The position numbers were made by a program, and so were the translations under genes. Source: CAZLMW01 sp964560875 (GTDB lineage Bacteria > Myxococcota_A > UBA9042). Taken from it: a DNA stretch of 40,642 nt. Every line of letters starts with the position of its first letter. The first letter of the stretch is position 1. Below the pieces are notes generated by a model. That model did no database searches and had not been told where the DNA came from. It saw nothing but the letters and a program-made list of their open reading frames with translations. This document shows, piece after piece, positions 1 through 8,693 of this stretch. The stretch is taken from the NCBI GenBank assembly GCA_964560875.1, contig CAZLMW010000069.1, forward strand, positions 1 to 40,642. The letters are read 5' to 3'.

Positions 1-80
1 AGCGGGAGCGGGAGCGGGAGCGGGAGCGGGAGCGGGAGCGGGAGCGGAAGAGCGGGAGCGGGAGCGGGAGCGGAAGAGCG
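1..80. repeat. AGCGGG hexanucleotide tandem repeat
   Basis: The plus strand begins with back-to-back AGCGGG units, interrupted twice by a shorter AGCGGAAG variant, and the array continues past the window edge. Ten GGG tracts are spaced by three bases (4-6, 10-12 and so on to 40-42, then 54-56, 60-62 and 66-68), which is an ideal G-quadruplex pattern on the plus strand. Read in frame 1, the repeat gives Ser-Gly then Gly-Ala dipeptides, followed by EERIAILAAHM and a stop at 106-108. It could therefore be the C-terminal end of a plus-strand gene starting outside the window, but this cannot be decided here. Confidence 0.85.
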
Positions 81-141
81 GATCGCCATTCTCGCCGCGC
101 ACATGTAGGCAGCAGGTTCCGAGTCGCCGCGTGAACCCGAG

Positions 142-1281
142 CTACGAGAGCATGCCCATGTAGCGCAGCAAGCGTTCGGTAACGCCGCGCAGCATGTCGG
201 CGCCTCGGTCATCGCCACTCGTCTCGGCCGCTTCGATCGCTTCTCGGAGCGCATCGAGAGCTTCGGGCGCCCGATCTGCCTGGATGTAGAAGGCGACGAG
301 CGCAGTCACGAGCACCAGGAACGCGAGGCGATCGCCCCGGTCCAGGGCAGCGACAGCTCCTTCGGCAAGAACCCGGATCACACCGCCGCACTCATCTTCG
401 ATCGAGACGTCGAGCGGCAGTCCAAGCCATGGATCGGGCTGCGCGCTGGTGTTTGTGGCGCGGCTCGCGGCCAGCAACGACGAGTCGGCGTGTGCGAGTG
501 CGGCGTCGAAGTCACCGATTCGAACAGCGAACGCTGCGAGTCCGGCTTGCAGGTTGGCGAGCTCGGCGTAGGCCTGCATTTCGTCGGCGAGCCGCGCGGC
601 TTCGATCATCGCCCGGACGGCTTGCACGCGTTGTCGACTCCTCAAAGAGAGTTGCGCCAGCGCGCACTGGGTCGCGTAGGCGATGAATGTCAGGCGATCG
701 TCCGCGGGCAGCTGCAGGCGGGCGAGACCAGCGAGGCTCTTACGGAGCTCGTCGAGTTGCCCCTGCGTGCCGCACCAAGCGACGCGGCCGAGGTTGATCT
801 CAGCGAGCAGAGAGTGCGGCAAATCCGACCCAAAGCTCTGGACGATCGCGTCGTTACGGGCCGCGTCCTGTTCGGCCTGCGGCAATCCCAGCATGGCGAG
901 ATGAGGCAGGCGTCGGGCCCGGATTGCGGCCTCGAGGGCGACGTCACCCATGTCCACGGCGGCAGCGAGCGCCTGGTCCGATGCGGTCAGAGCAGGCGTC
1001 GTCTCGCGCGCGGCGAGCGCGGTCTGGGCGATGAGCGCGAGCAGCTGCACATCGAGGCCAGGCGTGTCGAGCGAATGTCCGGCGATCAACTGGCGTGCGT
1101 AGGCCAGCCAACGCGAACGCTCTTGGACCTGCGACGAAAACGGCGGGACCGATTCGGCGACGGCGAGCATGGTGGCCGCTGCTGTCGCGGCGTCATCGGA
1201 ACAAACGCCCGCCACGGTCTCGTCGTCGAGATCCTCGAGAAGGTCGGGCGGCAGATCGATCAGTGGACTGGCGGCGGTCAT
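142..1281 (-). CDS. hypothetical helical-repeat (TPR-like) protein
   Basis: A 379-residue protein with no recognised enzymatic motif. Alanine- and leucine-rich helices run through most of its length with TPR-like spacing (for example the stretch around AALAHADSSLLAASRA and the C-terminal APEALDALREAIEAAE). The N-terminus (MTAASPLIDLPPDLLEDLDDETV) is acidic, and there is no signal peptide. I chose the ATG at 1281 rather than the upstream in-frame start at 1386, because the longer form would overlap the preceding methyltransferase gene and adds a low-complexity leader. No strong ribosome binding site is visible. It is the last gene of the leftward run. A scaffold role is possible but unproven. 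Confidence 0.6.
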   Translation of the reverse strand: MTAASPLIDLPPDLLEDLDDETVAGVCSDDAATAAATMLAVAESVPPFSSQVQERSRWLAYARQLIAGHSLDTPGLDVQLLALIAQTALAARETTPALTASDQALAAAVDMGDVALEAAIRARRLPHLAMLGLPQAEQDAARNDAIVQSFGSDLPHSLLAEINLGRVAWCGTQGQLDELRKSLAGLARLQLPADDRLTFIAYATQCALAQLSLRSRQRVQAVRAMIEAARLADEMQAYAELANLQAGLAAFAVRIGDFDAALAHADSSLLAASRATNTSAQPDPWLGLPLDVSIEDECGGVIRVLAEGAVAALDRGDRLAFLVLVTALVAFYIQADRAPEALDALREAIEAAETSGDDRGADMLRGVTERLLRYMGMLS

Positions 1282-1337
1282 AGCGTCTGGGTTGAAGCGC
1301 CGCGACTTTAGCGGCTTTTGAGGCGTCTGCGAAGGCG

Positions 1338-1973
1338 TCAGGACGCCGATGTTGAAGGTCTGAACACAGACACATGTCGGTCGCAACCGGTCACCGCCAT
1401 GGTGTCGAGCAGTGCAAGGTTTAGCGAATCGGGGATGGCGATTTCACCACCGTCCCCATGCACAACGACGCGCGACTGGGGTCCGACGAGTTGAACGGCC
1501 AGGTCCAACCACTTCGCGGGGGCGAACGTCGCGCGGGAGGTCGCGAGATCGAATCCCGGGCCGCGATACCGATTGTCCAGTGACGCCCGTATCACTTCAA
1601 CACGACGCCCCACACCGATGTAGTCGGCGGCAACTTCGATAAAATCAGCGCGCTTGCGGCGCGGTTCCATCGCGACAAAATGGCTCTGCGACCAGAGGGC
1701 GGCCAGGACAAGCGTCTCCATCCCGGCGCCGGCGCCGACGTCGATGACGGTGTCGGGAGTGCCGCCCAGTGATGCGACCAGCTGGGCCACGGCCAACGTC
1801 TCGAAGACGTGATCGTGCAAGACGCGCTCGGATGTGTCGCTGCCGACGAGGTTTGTGCGGGCATTGAAGCGCTGCAGGATGTGCAGGAGGCGCGGCAACG
1901 CAACGGCGAGCTCCGCCGGCAACTCCACGTCGACCCGGGCCGCGATTGCGTCAAGATCAGCGCGCGTTGTCAT
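1338..1973 (-). CDS. rsmG: RsmG/GidB-like 16S rRNA methyltransferase
   Basis: A 211-residue class I SAM-dependent methyltransferase of the RsmG family, which methylates N7 of G527 in 16S rRNA. Family signs in order: FNARTNLVG (the usual WN..NLT region), LHDHVFETLAVA (usual H..DSL), the SAM loop VIDVGAGAGMETLVLA near residues 75-90, an acidic ribose-binding position in AMEPRRKRADFI, and FDLATSRATF (the conserved SRA). It diverges from textbook RsmG in the glycine loop (GMET for GFPG) and near the C-terminus, where the usual KG motif reads VVHG. It could be a divergent orthologue or a paralogue with another RNA target. Confidence 0.72.
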   Translation of the reverse strand: MTTRADLDAIAARVDVELPAELAVALPRLLHILQRFNARTNLVGSDTSERVLHDHVFETLAVAQLVASLGGTPDTVIDVGAGAGMETLVLAALWSQSHFVAMEPRRKRADFIEVAADYIGVGRRVEVIRASLDNRYRGPGFDLATSRATFAPAKWLDLAVQLVGPQSRVVVHGDGGEIAIPDSLNLALLDTMAVTGCDRHVSVFRPSTSAS

Positions 1974-2021
1974 GGAACAAGACGGTTCATCAGACGAGCT
2001 GGCATGGGTTCCGCCGCCGAC

Positions 2022-3974
2022 CTACTGGCCCTCTTTGGGAGGAGCGGTGCGCGCGGCTTCAGCGTCTTCTTCGCGCATCTGCTTGAGCTCGGTCGCCGCC
2101 CCGTCGATCGCCTCGTTGAGCGCCTTCTTCCACGCCTCGCCCTGTTCGCCCGCGGCCTTGACCAGCTTGTCGCGCAGCTTCTCCGCGTCGGCGCGGCGGT
2201 TGGAGGCGGTGTAGATCATGGTGAGCAAGACGGCGGACTCCCGGGACGGGCGGCCTGTATCCATCACCTTCTCGAGCACCGAAACAGCGCCGTCGGCGTC
2301 GCCCAACTCGATCAGCGTGCCCGCGACCTGGTCGGCGGTCATCAGCCCTCGCTGCTGCACCCGGTCGATCAACTCGTTGGCCTCGCTGAGCTTGTTGGCC
2401 TGTTTGTAGGCGATGATCAGCAACACCGCCGACTGGGGATTGGTGCGTTCGGCCCTGACGATCGGCTCGAGCAATCCGATCGCGCGTTCGGTCTTTTTGT
2501 TCTGCAGGAGGAGTTGGGCGAGCAGCAACGATACGTCTTTGTCTGCACCCTTGTTCCGGAGCGCATCCAGCGCGGCGATCGCTTCGTTCGGCTTGCCGGC
2601 TTGGCGGAGCAAATCGGCCCGGAGCAGCGCCAAATCATCGTTCTCTGGGGCGTCGGCGTACGCTTTTTCGGCGACCTCAAGGCCGGCAGCGGGCGCCCCC
2701 ATGGTGGCATGGGCCTTGACGATCGCGATGATGATGCGCGGATCTCCCTGGGCGGCCAGCGGCTGCAGCTTCTCCAACAGTTGCGGCGCTTTCTCCGCGG
2801 TCGACCAGAGCTTGGCCAGGATATCGGCGCACGCGGCATCGCGGTGGTTGTCCACGCCTTCGACAAGGAGGCGCTCGGCCCCTTCGACGTCGTTGCGGAG
2901 CATGAGCACCTGCGCCAGGCCGGCCCGTGCACCTGCGACGTTCGGGTCGAGCTGTAGAGCGCGCTGCAGGGCGGCCGCGGCTTCATCGAGTTTCGCGGCC
3001 TTCTTGGCTTCGGGCAGCGTCGCGACGCGGGACGCTTCGATCAGCCCTTTGCCTGCGTGAGCTTCAGGGAGATTGGGATGAGCGCGCAAGGCGGCGTCGA
3101 TTTGCTGCCACGCCTTGAACGGTCGCTCCAGCTGGTTGAGCACATCGGCGAGGAAGACGCGTGCGATCGGATCGTCCTGCTTGGCGAGCGCGCCCGAGCA
3201 ACGTTCGATGCCGCGATCGATCAGACCCTGGTCGAGTTCAATCACGCCGCGGGCGAACTCAGTCGCGTGTTCACCGGGAGCGATCTCGCGTGCCAGCGCA
3301 AGGAGCTTGTGCGCGTCGCCATACGACTTGTTCGCGCGCTTCACGTAGGCCTTTTGGATCAGCCACCACGCAGCCACCTGTGCCTCGGTGACTTTCTTGG
3401 GCTCCTTGATCGGTTTGAGCGGCGCGATGACGACCGCTCCCGATTGGACGCCGACACGCGTACGACTGAGCAACAGCGGGGTGGCGAGCGCAGCGCCGTC
3501 GGTGACGAAAACGGGCTTCTTTCCCTGGGCGCCGAGCATCGCCGCGGCCAACCACGCCACTTCGACGTCGTGTGCCGGCCGCGGTCTCGGTTTACCCAGG
3601 TCCTCGAGCAGCTCAGCGGCCGCGCGAACTCCGTGGCGTCGTGCACGCGTGGGCGACAACGGCACAAGGCGATCGGCAGCGACGTGTCCGTCGAACCACG
3701 ACTTGAGGCCGGCGGCGTCCTTGGCCGCGAGCGCAGCCGCCTTCAGAGCCTCGTTGGACGCATCGGGCAGCACACCGAGGTCACCTTTGAGCGCGCTCAG
3801 CTTCGGACGCCATTGCACCGGCTTGGCCGCGGGTTCATCGACCGCATTCGATCCAGTTTTGGCCGCAGCGGCAACGTCATCGGGTTTGGTGCCGTCCTGA
3901 CCGAGCACCATCCACGCGCCAACCGCCGCGATCGCCGCGACTCCCACAGCCGCCACGATGGTCATCCGACCCAT
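2022..3974 (-). CDS. membrane-anchored tetratricopeptide repeat protein
   Basis: A 650-residue protein with an N-terminal hydrophobic anchor (about residues 5-24, TIVAAVGVAAIAAVGAWMVL). A flexible Ala/Pro-rich stretch follows, then TPR-like helical hairpins from about residue 200 to the end (ALQRALQLDPNVAGARAGLAQVL is a typical unit). The C-terminus is charged (EEDAEAARTAPPKEGQ). It probably sits in the inner membrane with the repeats in the periplasm and acts as a protein-interaction scaffold. The start at 3974 is supported by a TGATG overlap with the stop of the upstream phosphodiesterase gene and a G-rich Shine-Dalgarno-like stretch just before it, which suggests translational coupling. 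No catalytic motif is seen. Confidence 0.75.
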   Translation of the reverse strand: MGRMTIVAAVGVAAIAAVGAWMVLGQDGTKPDDVAAAAKTGSNAVDEPAAKPVQWRPKLSALKGDLGVLPDASNEALKAAALAAKDAAGLKSWFDGHVAADRLVPLSPTRARRHGVRAAAELLEDLGKPRPRPAHDVEVAWLAAAMLGAQGKKPVFVTDGAALATPLLLSRTRVGVQSGAVVIAPLKPIKEPKKVTEAQVAAWWLIQKAYVKRANKSYGDAHKLLALAREIAPGEHATEFARGVIELDQGLIDRGIERCSGALAKQDDPIARVFLADVLNQLERPFKAWQQIDAALRAHPNLPEAHAGKGLIEASRVATLPEAKKAAKLDEAAAALQRALQLDPNVAGARAGLAQVLMLRNDVEGAERLLVEGVDNHRDAACADILAKLWSTAEKAPQLLEKLQPLAAQGDPRIIIAIVKAHATMGAPAAGLEVAEKAYADAPENDDLALLRADLLRQAGKPNEAIAALDALRNKGADKDVSLLLAQLLLQNKKTERAIGLLEPIVRAERTNPQSAVLLIIAYKQANKLSEANELIDRVQQRGLMTADQVAGTLIELGDADGAVSVLEKVMDTGRPSRESAVLLTMIYTASNRRADAEKLRDKLVKAAGEQGEAWKKALNEAIDGAATELKQMREEDAEAARTAPPKEGQ

Positions 3975-4747
3975 CACCACCCCCCCAAGAATGACCGCAA
4001 TCCGCCCGGATCGTCGGTGATCGCTGCGTCGACCGCGGCATGGACGCACATCGCCCAATGCTGCTCGCCGTTGACGACCCACGGTCGCACTGCAGCGCCA
4101 AAACCGCGCCAGGCCGACAGCAATTCCGGCGTCACCGTCCGCCCATGCACATGAACCGCCCCAAAACGATCGCCAACCAAACCGCCGAGCTCACCAAAGG
4201 CCGCCGCGACGGCAACCGGGTCGTTCCGATCGGCCATCGCAGAAAAATCCCAGTCGCGCTTTTCATGAACGATAGCAGCAAGTTCAAATGGCAACCCAGA
4301 CGAAGCAAAGCGCACCAGGGCCGCCTTGGAAAACGACGAGATCACCCAGTTCTCGCTGCTGTCTTTGAGCCGAGATGCGACGCGTTCGGCCAGGTCGAGC
4401 GCCCGATCCGGGTCACCATCCGCGACCTTCAACTCCAGGTTGAGCAGCCCGCTCTGGCCCTGCAGCGACTCAATGACCTCATCGAGATGCGCGATCGTGC
4501 CGCGATGCCCCTCGCTGTCGACCAGGTCGATCGCCCGCAGCTCGCGCCAGGGAACCTCACCGATGGGGCGCGCGTCCCCTGTCCACGCGGCCAGCGACCC
4601 GTCATGAAACGCGATCAACTCGCCATCGCCGCACACCTGCACGTCGAATTCGACGCCGTCAGCGCCCTCGTTCCACGCGATATGAAGCGCTTCAACGGTG
4701 TTTTCAACAGCCAGCAACCGCGCGCCGCGGTGAGCGATGACGTCCAT
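3974..4747 (-). CDS. glycerophosphodiester phosphodiesterase
   Basis: A 257-residue GDPD-family TIM barrel, predicted to hydrolyse glycerophosphodiesters to sn-glycerol 3-phosphate and an alcohol. Visible motifs are AHRGA at the N-terminus with the first catalytic His, ENT a few residues later, GVEFDVQ with metal-binding Glu/Asp, FHDGSLAAWTG with the second catalytic His, and LNLELKV with the later Glu and Lys. There is no signal peptide, so it is probably cytosolic like UgpQ. The start at the ATG of MDVIAHRGA (4747) puts the barrel at the very N-terminus and leaves a 17-bp gap after the kinase gene. Its stop overlaps the start of the downstream TPR gene. Confidence 0.88.
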   Translation of the reverse strand: MDVIAHRGARLLAVENTVEALHIAWNEGADGVEFDVQVCGDGELIAFHDGSLAAWTGDARPIGEVPWRELRAIDLVDSEGHRGTIAHLDEVIESLQGQSGLLNLELKVADGDPDRALDLAERVASRLKDSSENWVISSFSKAALVRFASSGLPFELAAIVHEKRDWDFSAMADRNDPVAVAAAFGELGGLVGDRFGAVHVHGRTVTPELLSAWRGFGAAVRPWVVNGEQHWAMCVHAAVDAAITDDPGGLRSFLGGW

Positions 4748-4764
4748 CAGGTATGTCGTGTGCG

Positions 4765-7161
4765 CTACGCGACGGCTTCGAAAGTCAGCAGCTCGGTCTG
4801 CAGCATCAGGAATGCGACGTGCATCGTGGCGAGCCGCTGCTGACGGTTGCGACATTTGTCTTCGAGCACTTCCCGCAGCGACTGGCTCGACATGAGCGCT
4901 GACAAAGCCTTCGTCTCGCGCGCCTGGAATCGCAAGGCTTCAACGCTGATTCGCGGATCGCGAGCCCGGTAATAGCGCCGGTCGAGATCGGGCTCAAAGT
5001 AGGGTTCGAGCAGCGAATACGTGAGCTTGGCGCGCACGCCTTCGGCGAGGGCGGACACGGGATCGATGTCGAGAGGAACAACATCCGCGGGCGCCGTGTC
5101 ACCGTCGTAGAACTGAAATTCGGCTCCGTCCCATCCGAACGCGTCGATGAACTTGGCCCGGAACTGCTTTTCGAGCACCTGGTAGAGTTGAAACGGCTTG
5201 ATGGTGTTCAGCCCGACCAGGGCGTCGCCCAGCCGGCCGCCGGTCTTTTCGATGTGCAGGACGGCCTCATCGATGTCGCGCTGGGTGATCAGGCCCTGCG
5301 CCAACAGGAATTCGCCGAGCATCTCGCTCTTCTGGTTGGAGACGACATGCTGCGGGCGGCCGCGGCGGAAGTAGATGAACTTCGCGGCGTCGTCAGCGCG
5401 CATTTCGAGGCAGCCGCTGACCCGATCGATGTAGAGATCGAAGATGAGACGCGGGAAATTCAGGCGCGATAGCCGCCCGGACCGCTTGGCGGGTGCGCGG
5501 TCGGGCACAATCTCGGCGAGCAGACCGCGCAGCTCGGTGATCTCTTCGAGCGGACGTGGGGCGCGGCCATCGACCTTGACGCGTACACCCGGGCCGATCG
5601 ACCGGGCGCGGATCATGGCCTCGATGTTGCCGCGCTGCATCGGACCGAGCGACTCGCCATCGGGGCCAAACACGACATACGGTCCGCCTGCCTCGCCGGC
5701 GGCCCCGGTCGCTTCACTGTCGCTTGGACGGCGGGCAGCGTCGGCGCTTAGCGGGATCGGGCGCAGGCGCGATTCACTCAGCGGGCGCGGTTTCTCGGGT
5801 TCGGCGTCGATATCGGGTCGCGTGAAGTCTTTTTGGACGTCGAAATCGGGCGGCGCCGAGTCCTCGAACGTCTCCAACAAGCCGCGGCGGATCGCGTCGT
5901 CTCCGGCAAGGGCAGCGCGGGTGGGCACGACCAGCGCCGGATCGAGCGCGGCGGGCGCGGCGACACCAGTGGCGGCCGTGGGTGCCTGTACGCCGTCCGC
6001 CTCGTCGACAGAGCCCAGGTCGGCGCGCTCGTGGCGCATCGTCGTTGCGGCGGAGCGGTTGCCGTGATCGTCCGAGATGCGCTCGCTCTGCCGCTGCTGG
6101 TCACGGCGTCGCTTGATGGCGGCTGCCTGGCGCTGCACCTCTTCGGGCGAAAAGGCGACCGAATCCGCCTCTCCTGGCTGGCCAACCGAGCCGAGCGCAG
6201 ACTTGCGCCGACGGGGTTCAGCGGGCTGTCCGGTCTCGTCGAAGAGCTCGGCAAGAAACGCCGCAAGGCTTCGGTTGGTGACCTGGATCTTCCACTCGAA
6301 CAGCAGGTTGACGATGTCGTCATGGAGATCGAGCGCGGAGTCGTAGCGCTCGTCGTTGCTGCGCGACAGGGCCATCCGCAAAATCGCGCGCACGGCCTCT
6401 TCGATGTAGCTGTGCTTGCGGAACTTATGCTCGATGCGCGCGTCGCGGATGTTGACGAGCGTCTCGAGGTCCGTGCGACCGAGAAACAGGCGTTTGAGCG
6501 TGATCGACTCGTACAGGATGATGCCGAGCGAGAAGACATCGCTGCGGTGATCGAACTGTTGACCGGTCACCTGCTCGGGCGACATGTAGCCGAGCTTGCC
6601 CTTGAGCACACCAGCGCGGCTTTGCCCGTCGCGCTTGGCGCCGCCCATCGTTGCGCGAGCGACACCAAAGTCCATGACCTTGACCTCGCCAGCCTCCGAG
6701 ATCAGCACGTTGGAAGGCGAAACGTCGCGGTGGATGATGTTCAGCGGGCGCCCACGGTGGTCCTTGGCGTTGTGCGCGTACGCCAGTCCCTTCGCCACTT
6801 CTGCGGCGACGAAAAGGCACAATTCGATCGGGAGCCGACGGCCGACCTGGGTTGCACGCGACAGGACTTTGAACAAGTCGTAGCCGGGCACGTACTCCAT
6901 CGCGATGTAGTACTGGCCGTCGATCTCGCCGTTTTCGTAGGTCTGGACGATGTTGGTGTGCTGCAAGACCGCGCAGAGGCGGGCTTCCGCGAGCAGCATC
7001 TCGATGAACGTCTTGTTGGACGCGAAGGCGGGCAGGATCTTCTTGACGACCAGGATCTTCTCGAAGCCACCGACGCCAGCGACACGAGCCTTCCAGACCT
7101 CGGCCATTCCGCCGACGCCAATCCTCTCGAGCAAGTCGAATCGACCGAACTGGTTGCTCAC
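4765..7161 (-). CDS. Ser/Thr protein kinase with GYF-like and DUF4388-like domains
   Basis: A 798-residue Hanks-type kinase. The catalytic domain covers about residues 8-300: a glycine loop GVGGMAEVW, the ATP-binding Lys in VVKK (about 40), an HRD catalytic loop (HRDVSPSN, 144-151), DFG (164-166) and SPEQ in place of APE. After a long Arg/Ala/Pro-rich linker, a segment around 490-550 (PYVVFGPDGESLGPMQRGNI) looks like the GYF_2-type module found in myxobacterial signalling proteins. The last 240 residues resemble DUF4388 (PatA N-terminal-like), with LDIDPVSALAEGVR as a landmark. No transmembrane helix is evident. It starts with GTG. Autophosphorylation and targets are unknown. It follows the small lipoprotein gene by 30 bp. 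Confidence 0.9.
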   Translation of the reverse strand: MSNQFGRFDLLERIGVGGMAEVWKARVAGVGGFEKILVVKKILPAFASNKTFIEMLLAEARLCAVLQHTNIVQTYENGEIDGQYYIAMEYVPGYDLFKVLSRATQVGRRLPIELCLFVAAEVAKGLAYAHNAKDHRGRPLNIIHRDVSPSNVLISEAGEVKVMDFGVARATMGGAKRDGQSRAGVLKGKLGYMSPEQVTGQQFDHRSDVFSLGIILYESITLKRLFLGRTDLETLVNIRDARIEHKFRKHSYIEEAVRAILRMALSRSNDERYDSALDLHDDIVNLLFEWKIQVTNRSLAAFLAELFDETGQPAEPRRRKSALGSVGQPGEADSVAFSPEEVQRQAAAIKRRRDQQRQSERISDDHGNRSAATTMRHERADLGSVDEADGVQAPTAATGVAAPAALDPALVVPTRAALAGDDAIRRGLLETFEDSAPPDFDVQKDFTRPDIDAEPEKPRPLSESRLRPIPLSADAARRPSDSEATGAAGEAGGPYVVFGPDGESLGPMQRGNIEAMIRARSIGPGVRVKVDGRAPRPLEEITELRGLLAEIVPDRAPAKRSGRLSRLNFPRLIFDLYIDRVSGCLEMRADDAAKFIYFRRGRPQHVVSNQKSEMLGEFLLAQGLITQRDIDEAVLHIEKTGGRLGDALVGLNTIKPFQLYQVLEKQFRAKFIDAFGWDGAEFQFYDGDTAPADVVPLDIDPVSALAEGVRAKLTYSLLEPYFEPDLDRRYYRARDPRISVEALRFQARETKALSALMSSQSLREVLEDKCRNRQQRLATMHVAFLMLQTELLTFEAVA

Positions 7162-7191
7162 GTCGCGTTCACCGGCCTTGTGTCTGTGCCA

Positions 7192-7461
7192 TCAGCGCGT
7201 GCGCTGCAGCTCATCCACGAATGCGTTTCCCGCGCGACACGCCTTTCGGTCGCCCGGGCGAGGATCGGTGGCGATGCGTTGCAGCTTCGCGCACAGCGGA
7301 TCTTCGTTGCCCACCCGTTTGCAGGTCCTTGCGGCCAATTGACCGCAGGGATCGGAGCATCCAACCGTTGAGATCGCGATCGCAGCGATCAGGCCGAGCA
7401 AAACGGGCTGGGCAAGCACCCCGGCAACCGCGGCAATGCGCGCGAGAAGCCGCCCGATCAT
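7192..7461 (-). CDS. small cysteine-rich lipoprotein
   Basis: An 89-residue predicted lipoprotein. A basic N-terminus (MIGRLLAR) and a long hydrophobic stretch end in the lipobox STVGC with the lipidated Cys at about 35. The mature part is only about 55 residues and contains four more Cys (DPCG, RTCKR, PLCAK, KACRAG), probably two disulfides in the periplasm. Its ATG overlaps the stop of the upstream ribBX gene (ATGA), so the two are likely translated together. I do not recognise a named family. It could be a sensor-like partner of the downstream kinase, but that is guilt by position only. Confidence 0.72.
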   Translation of the reverse strand: MIGRLLARIAAVAGVLAQPVLLGLIAAIAISTVGCSDPCGQLAARTCKRVGNEDPLCAKLQRIATDPRPGDRKACRAGNAFVDELQRTR

Positions 7462-8618
7462 GGGGCCGCCTGTGACGCGGTGTCAACGTCGTCCGTTTTT
7501 GACCCAAGCGGCTCCCACGACACGATCTCGAGGCCGAAGCCACCGACGGCGCGCAGGCGCAGCGGCGAGTTGGTCAGCACATGAAGTTTGCCGAGCCCGA
7601 GCGCGCGCAGAATCTGAGCGCCGGTCCCGAACTCCTTGAAGTCCATCGGCGATCGCGCCGACCCGGGCCACGGCCGCCCAGCCGACCGTTCGACGTAGCC
7701 GCTGAGCACCGACGAGAGCGTGTCCGCGTCCTGGGGAACCGCGAGATGAACCAGCGCGCCGCGGCCTTCCTTGCTGATCCGCTCAAGCGCTAACGCCAGG
7801 TTGTGGCGACTGTGCGAGAGCGCGAACCCGAAAGCGTCGCTGAGCATGTTCTGGCGATGCACCCGCACCATCGTCGGCTCGTCGCGGTCGAACTCGCCAA
7901 GGGTCATCGCAACATGGACCGCATCGTCATGGCCGCTGCGGAACGTGCGCAGCGCGAATGTGCCCCACGGGGTCGGCAGCGAGCTGCGGGACTGCTCGAC
8001 CACCATCGGCTCGCTCTTGACGCGGTGCTCGATGAGATCGGCGACGCTGACGACCTTGATGTCGTGCTTGGCGCCGAACGCGAGCAAGCTGTCGAGGCGC
8101 TGCATTGTGCCGTCATGTGCCATCACCTCGCAGATGACACCGGCCGACTGAAAGCCTGCGAGGCGGGCGAGATCGACGCTTCCTTCGGTTTGGCCCGAGC
8201 GGACCAAGACACCGCCGTTGCGGGCCCGAAGCGGAAAGACGTGTCCAGGAATCCGAAACTTGGACGGGTGCACGTCGTCGCCGAGGACTGTGAGGATGGT
8301 GTGCGCGCGATCGGCGGCAGAAACGCCACTCCCGGCGCAATCCGAAGCGTCGATACTCTCGGTAAATGCGGTGCCCAGCGGCGCTTGGTTGCGGTTGGCC
8401 ATCGGCGCCACTTCGAGCTTGTCGAGCAGCGGTCCGTCGAGCGCGAGGCAGATCAGGCCGCGACCGTGCTCGACCATGAAGGCGATGGCATCGGGCGTCA
8501 CAGCCTCGGCGGCGATGACCAGGTCACCTTCGTTTTCGCGATCTTCGTCGTCGACAAGGATGACCATTTTGCCGGCGCGAATGTCGTCGATGGCGTCGCT
8601 GATGGTGGCAATCTTCAT
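7458..8618 (-). CDS. ribB: RibBX: DHBP synthase fused to a degenerate GTP cyclohydrolase II domain
   Basis: A 386-residue protein with RibBA architecture. Residues 1-203 are 3,4-dihydroxy-2-butanone 4-phosphate synthase, which makes the four-carbon unit of riboflavin from ribulose 5-phosphate. They contain DDEDRENEGD (23-32), AFTESIDA, GVSAADRA and GHVFPLRARNGGVL. The residue aligned with a metal-binding His of E. coli RibB is Gln here (SGQTEG, about 143). Residues 205-386 match GTP cyclohydrolase II only in outline: FGTGAQILRALGLGKLHVLTNSP and FGLEIVSWEPL are kept, but the three zinc Cys are absent (LSDAFGFALSHSRHN) and EGRGIGL is gone. The second half cannot be a normal cyclohydrolase, as in the RibBX proteins. 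It starts 75 bp after the last BMC shell gene. Confidence 0.88.
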   Translation of the reverse strand: MKIATISDAIDDIRAGKMVILVDDEDRENEGDLVIAAEAVTPDAIAFMVEHGRGLICLALDGPLLDKLEVAPMANRNQAPLGTAFTESIDASDCAGSGVSAADRAHTILTVLGDDVHPSKFRIPGHVFPLRARNGGVLVRSGQTEGSVDLARLAGFQSAGVICEVMAHDGTMQRLDSLLAFGAKHDIKVVSVADLIEHRVKSEPMVVEQSRSSLPTPWGTFALRTFRSGHDDAVHVAMTLGEFDRDEPTMVRVHRQNMLSDAFGFALSHSRHNLALALERISKEGRGALVHLAVPQDADTLSSVLSGYVERSAGRPWPGSARSPMDFKEFGTGAQILRALGLGKLHVLTNSPLRLRAVGGFGLEIVSWEPLGSKTDDVDTASQAAP

Positions 8619-8693
8619 GGCGTCAATCTGTTCAAAGGGACGTGAGTGGGAGTCGGTGCGCTGTTGCAGCCGGTCTCGGGACGGGTTGCGATT

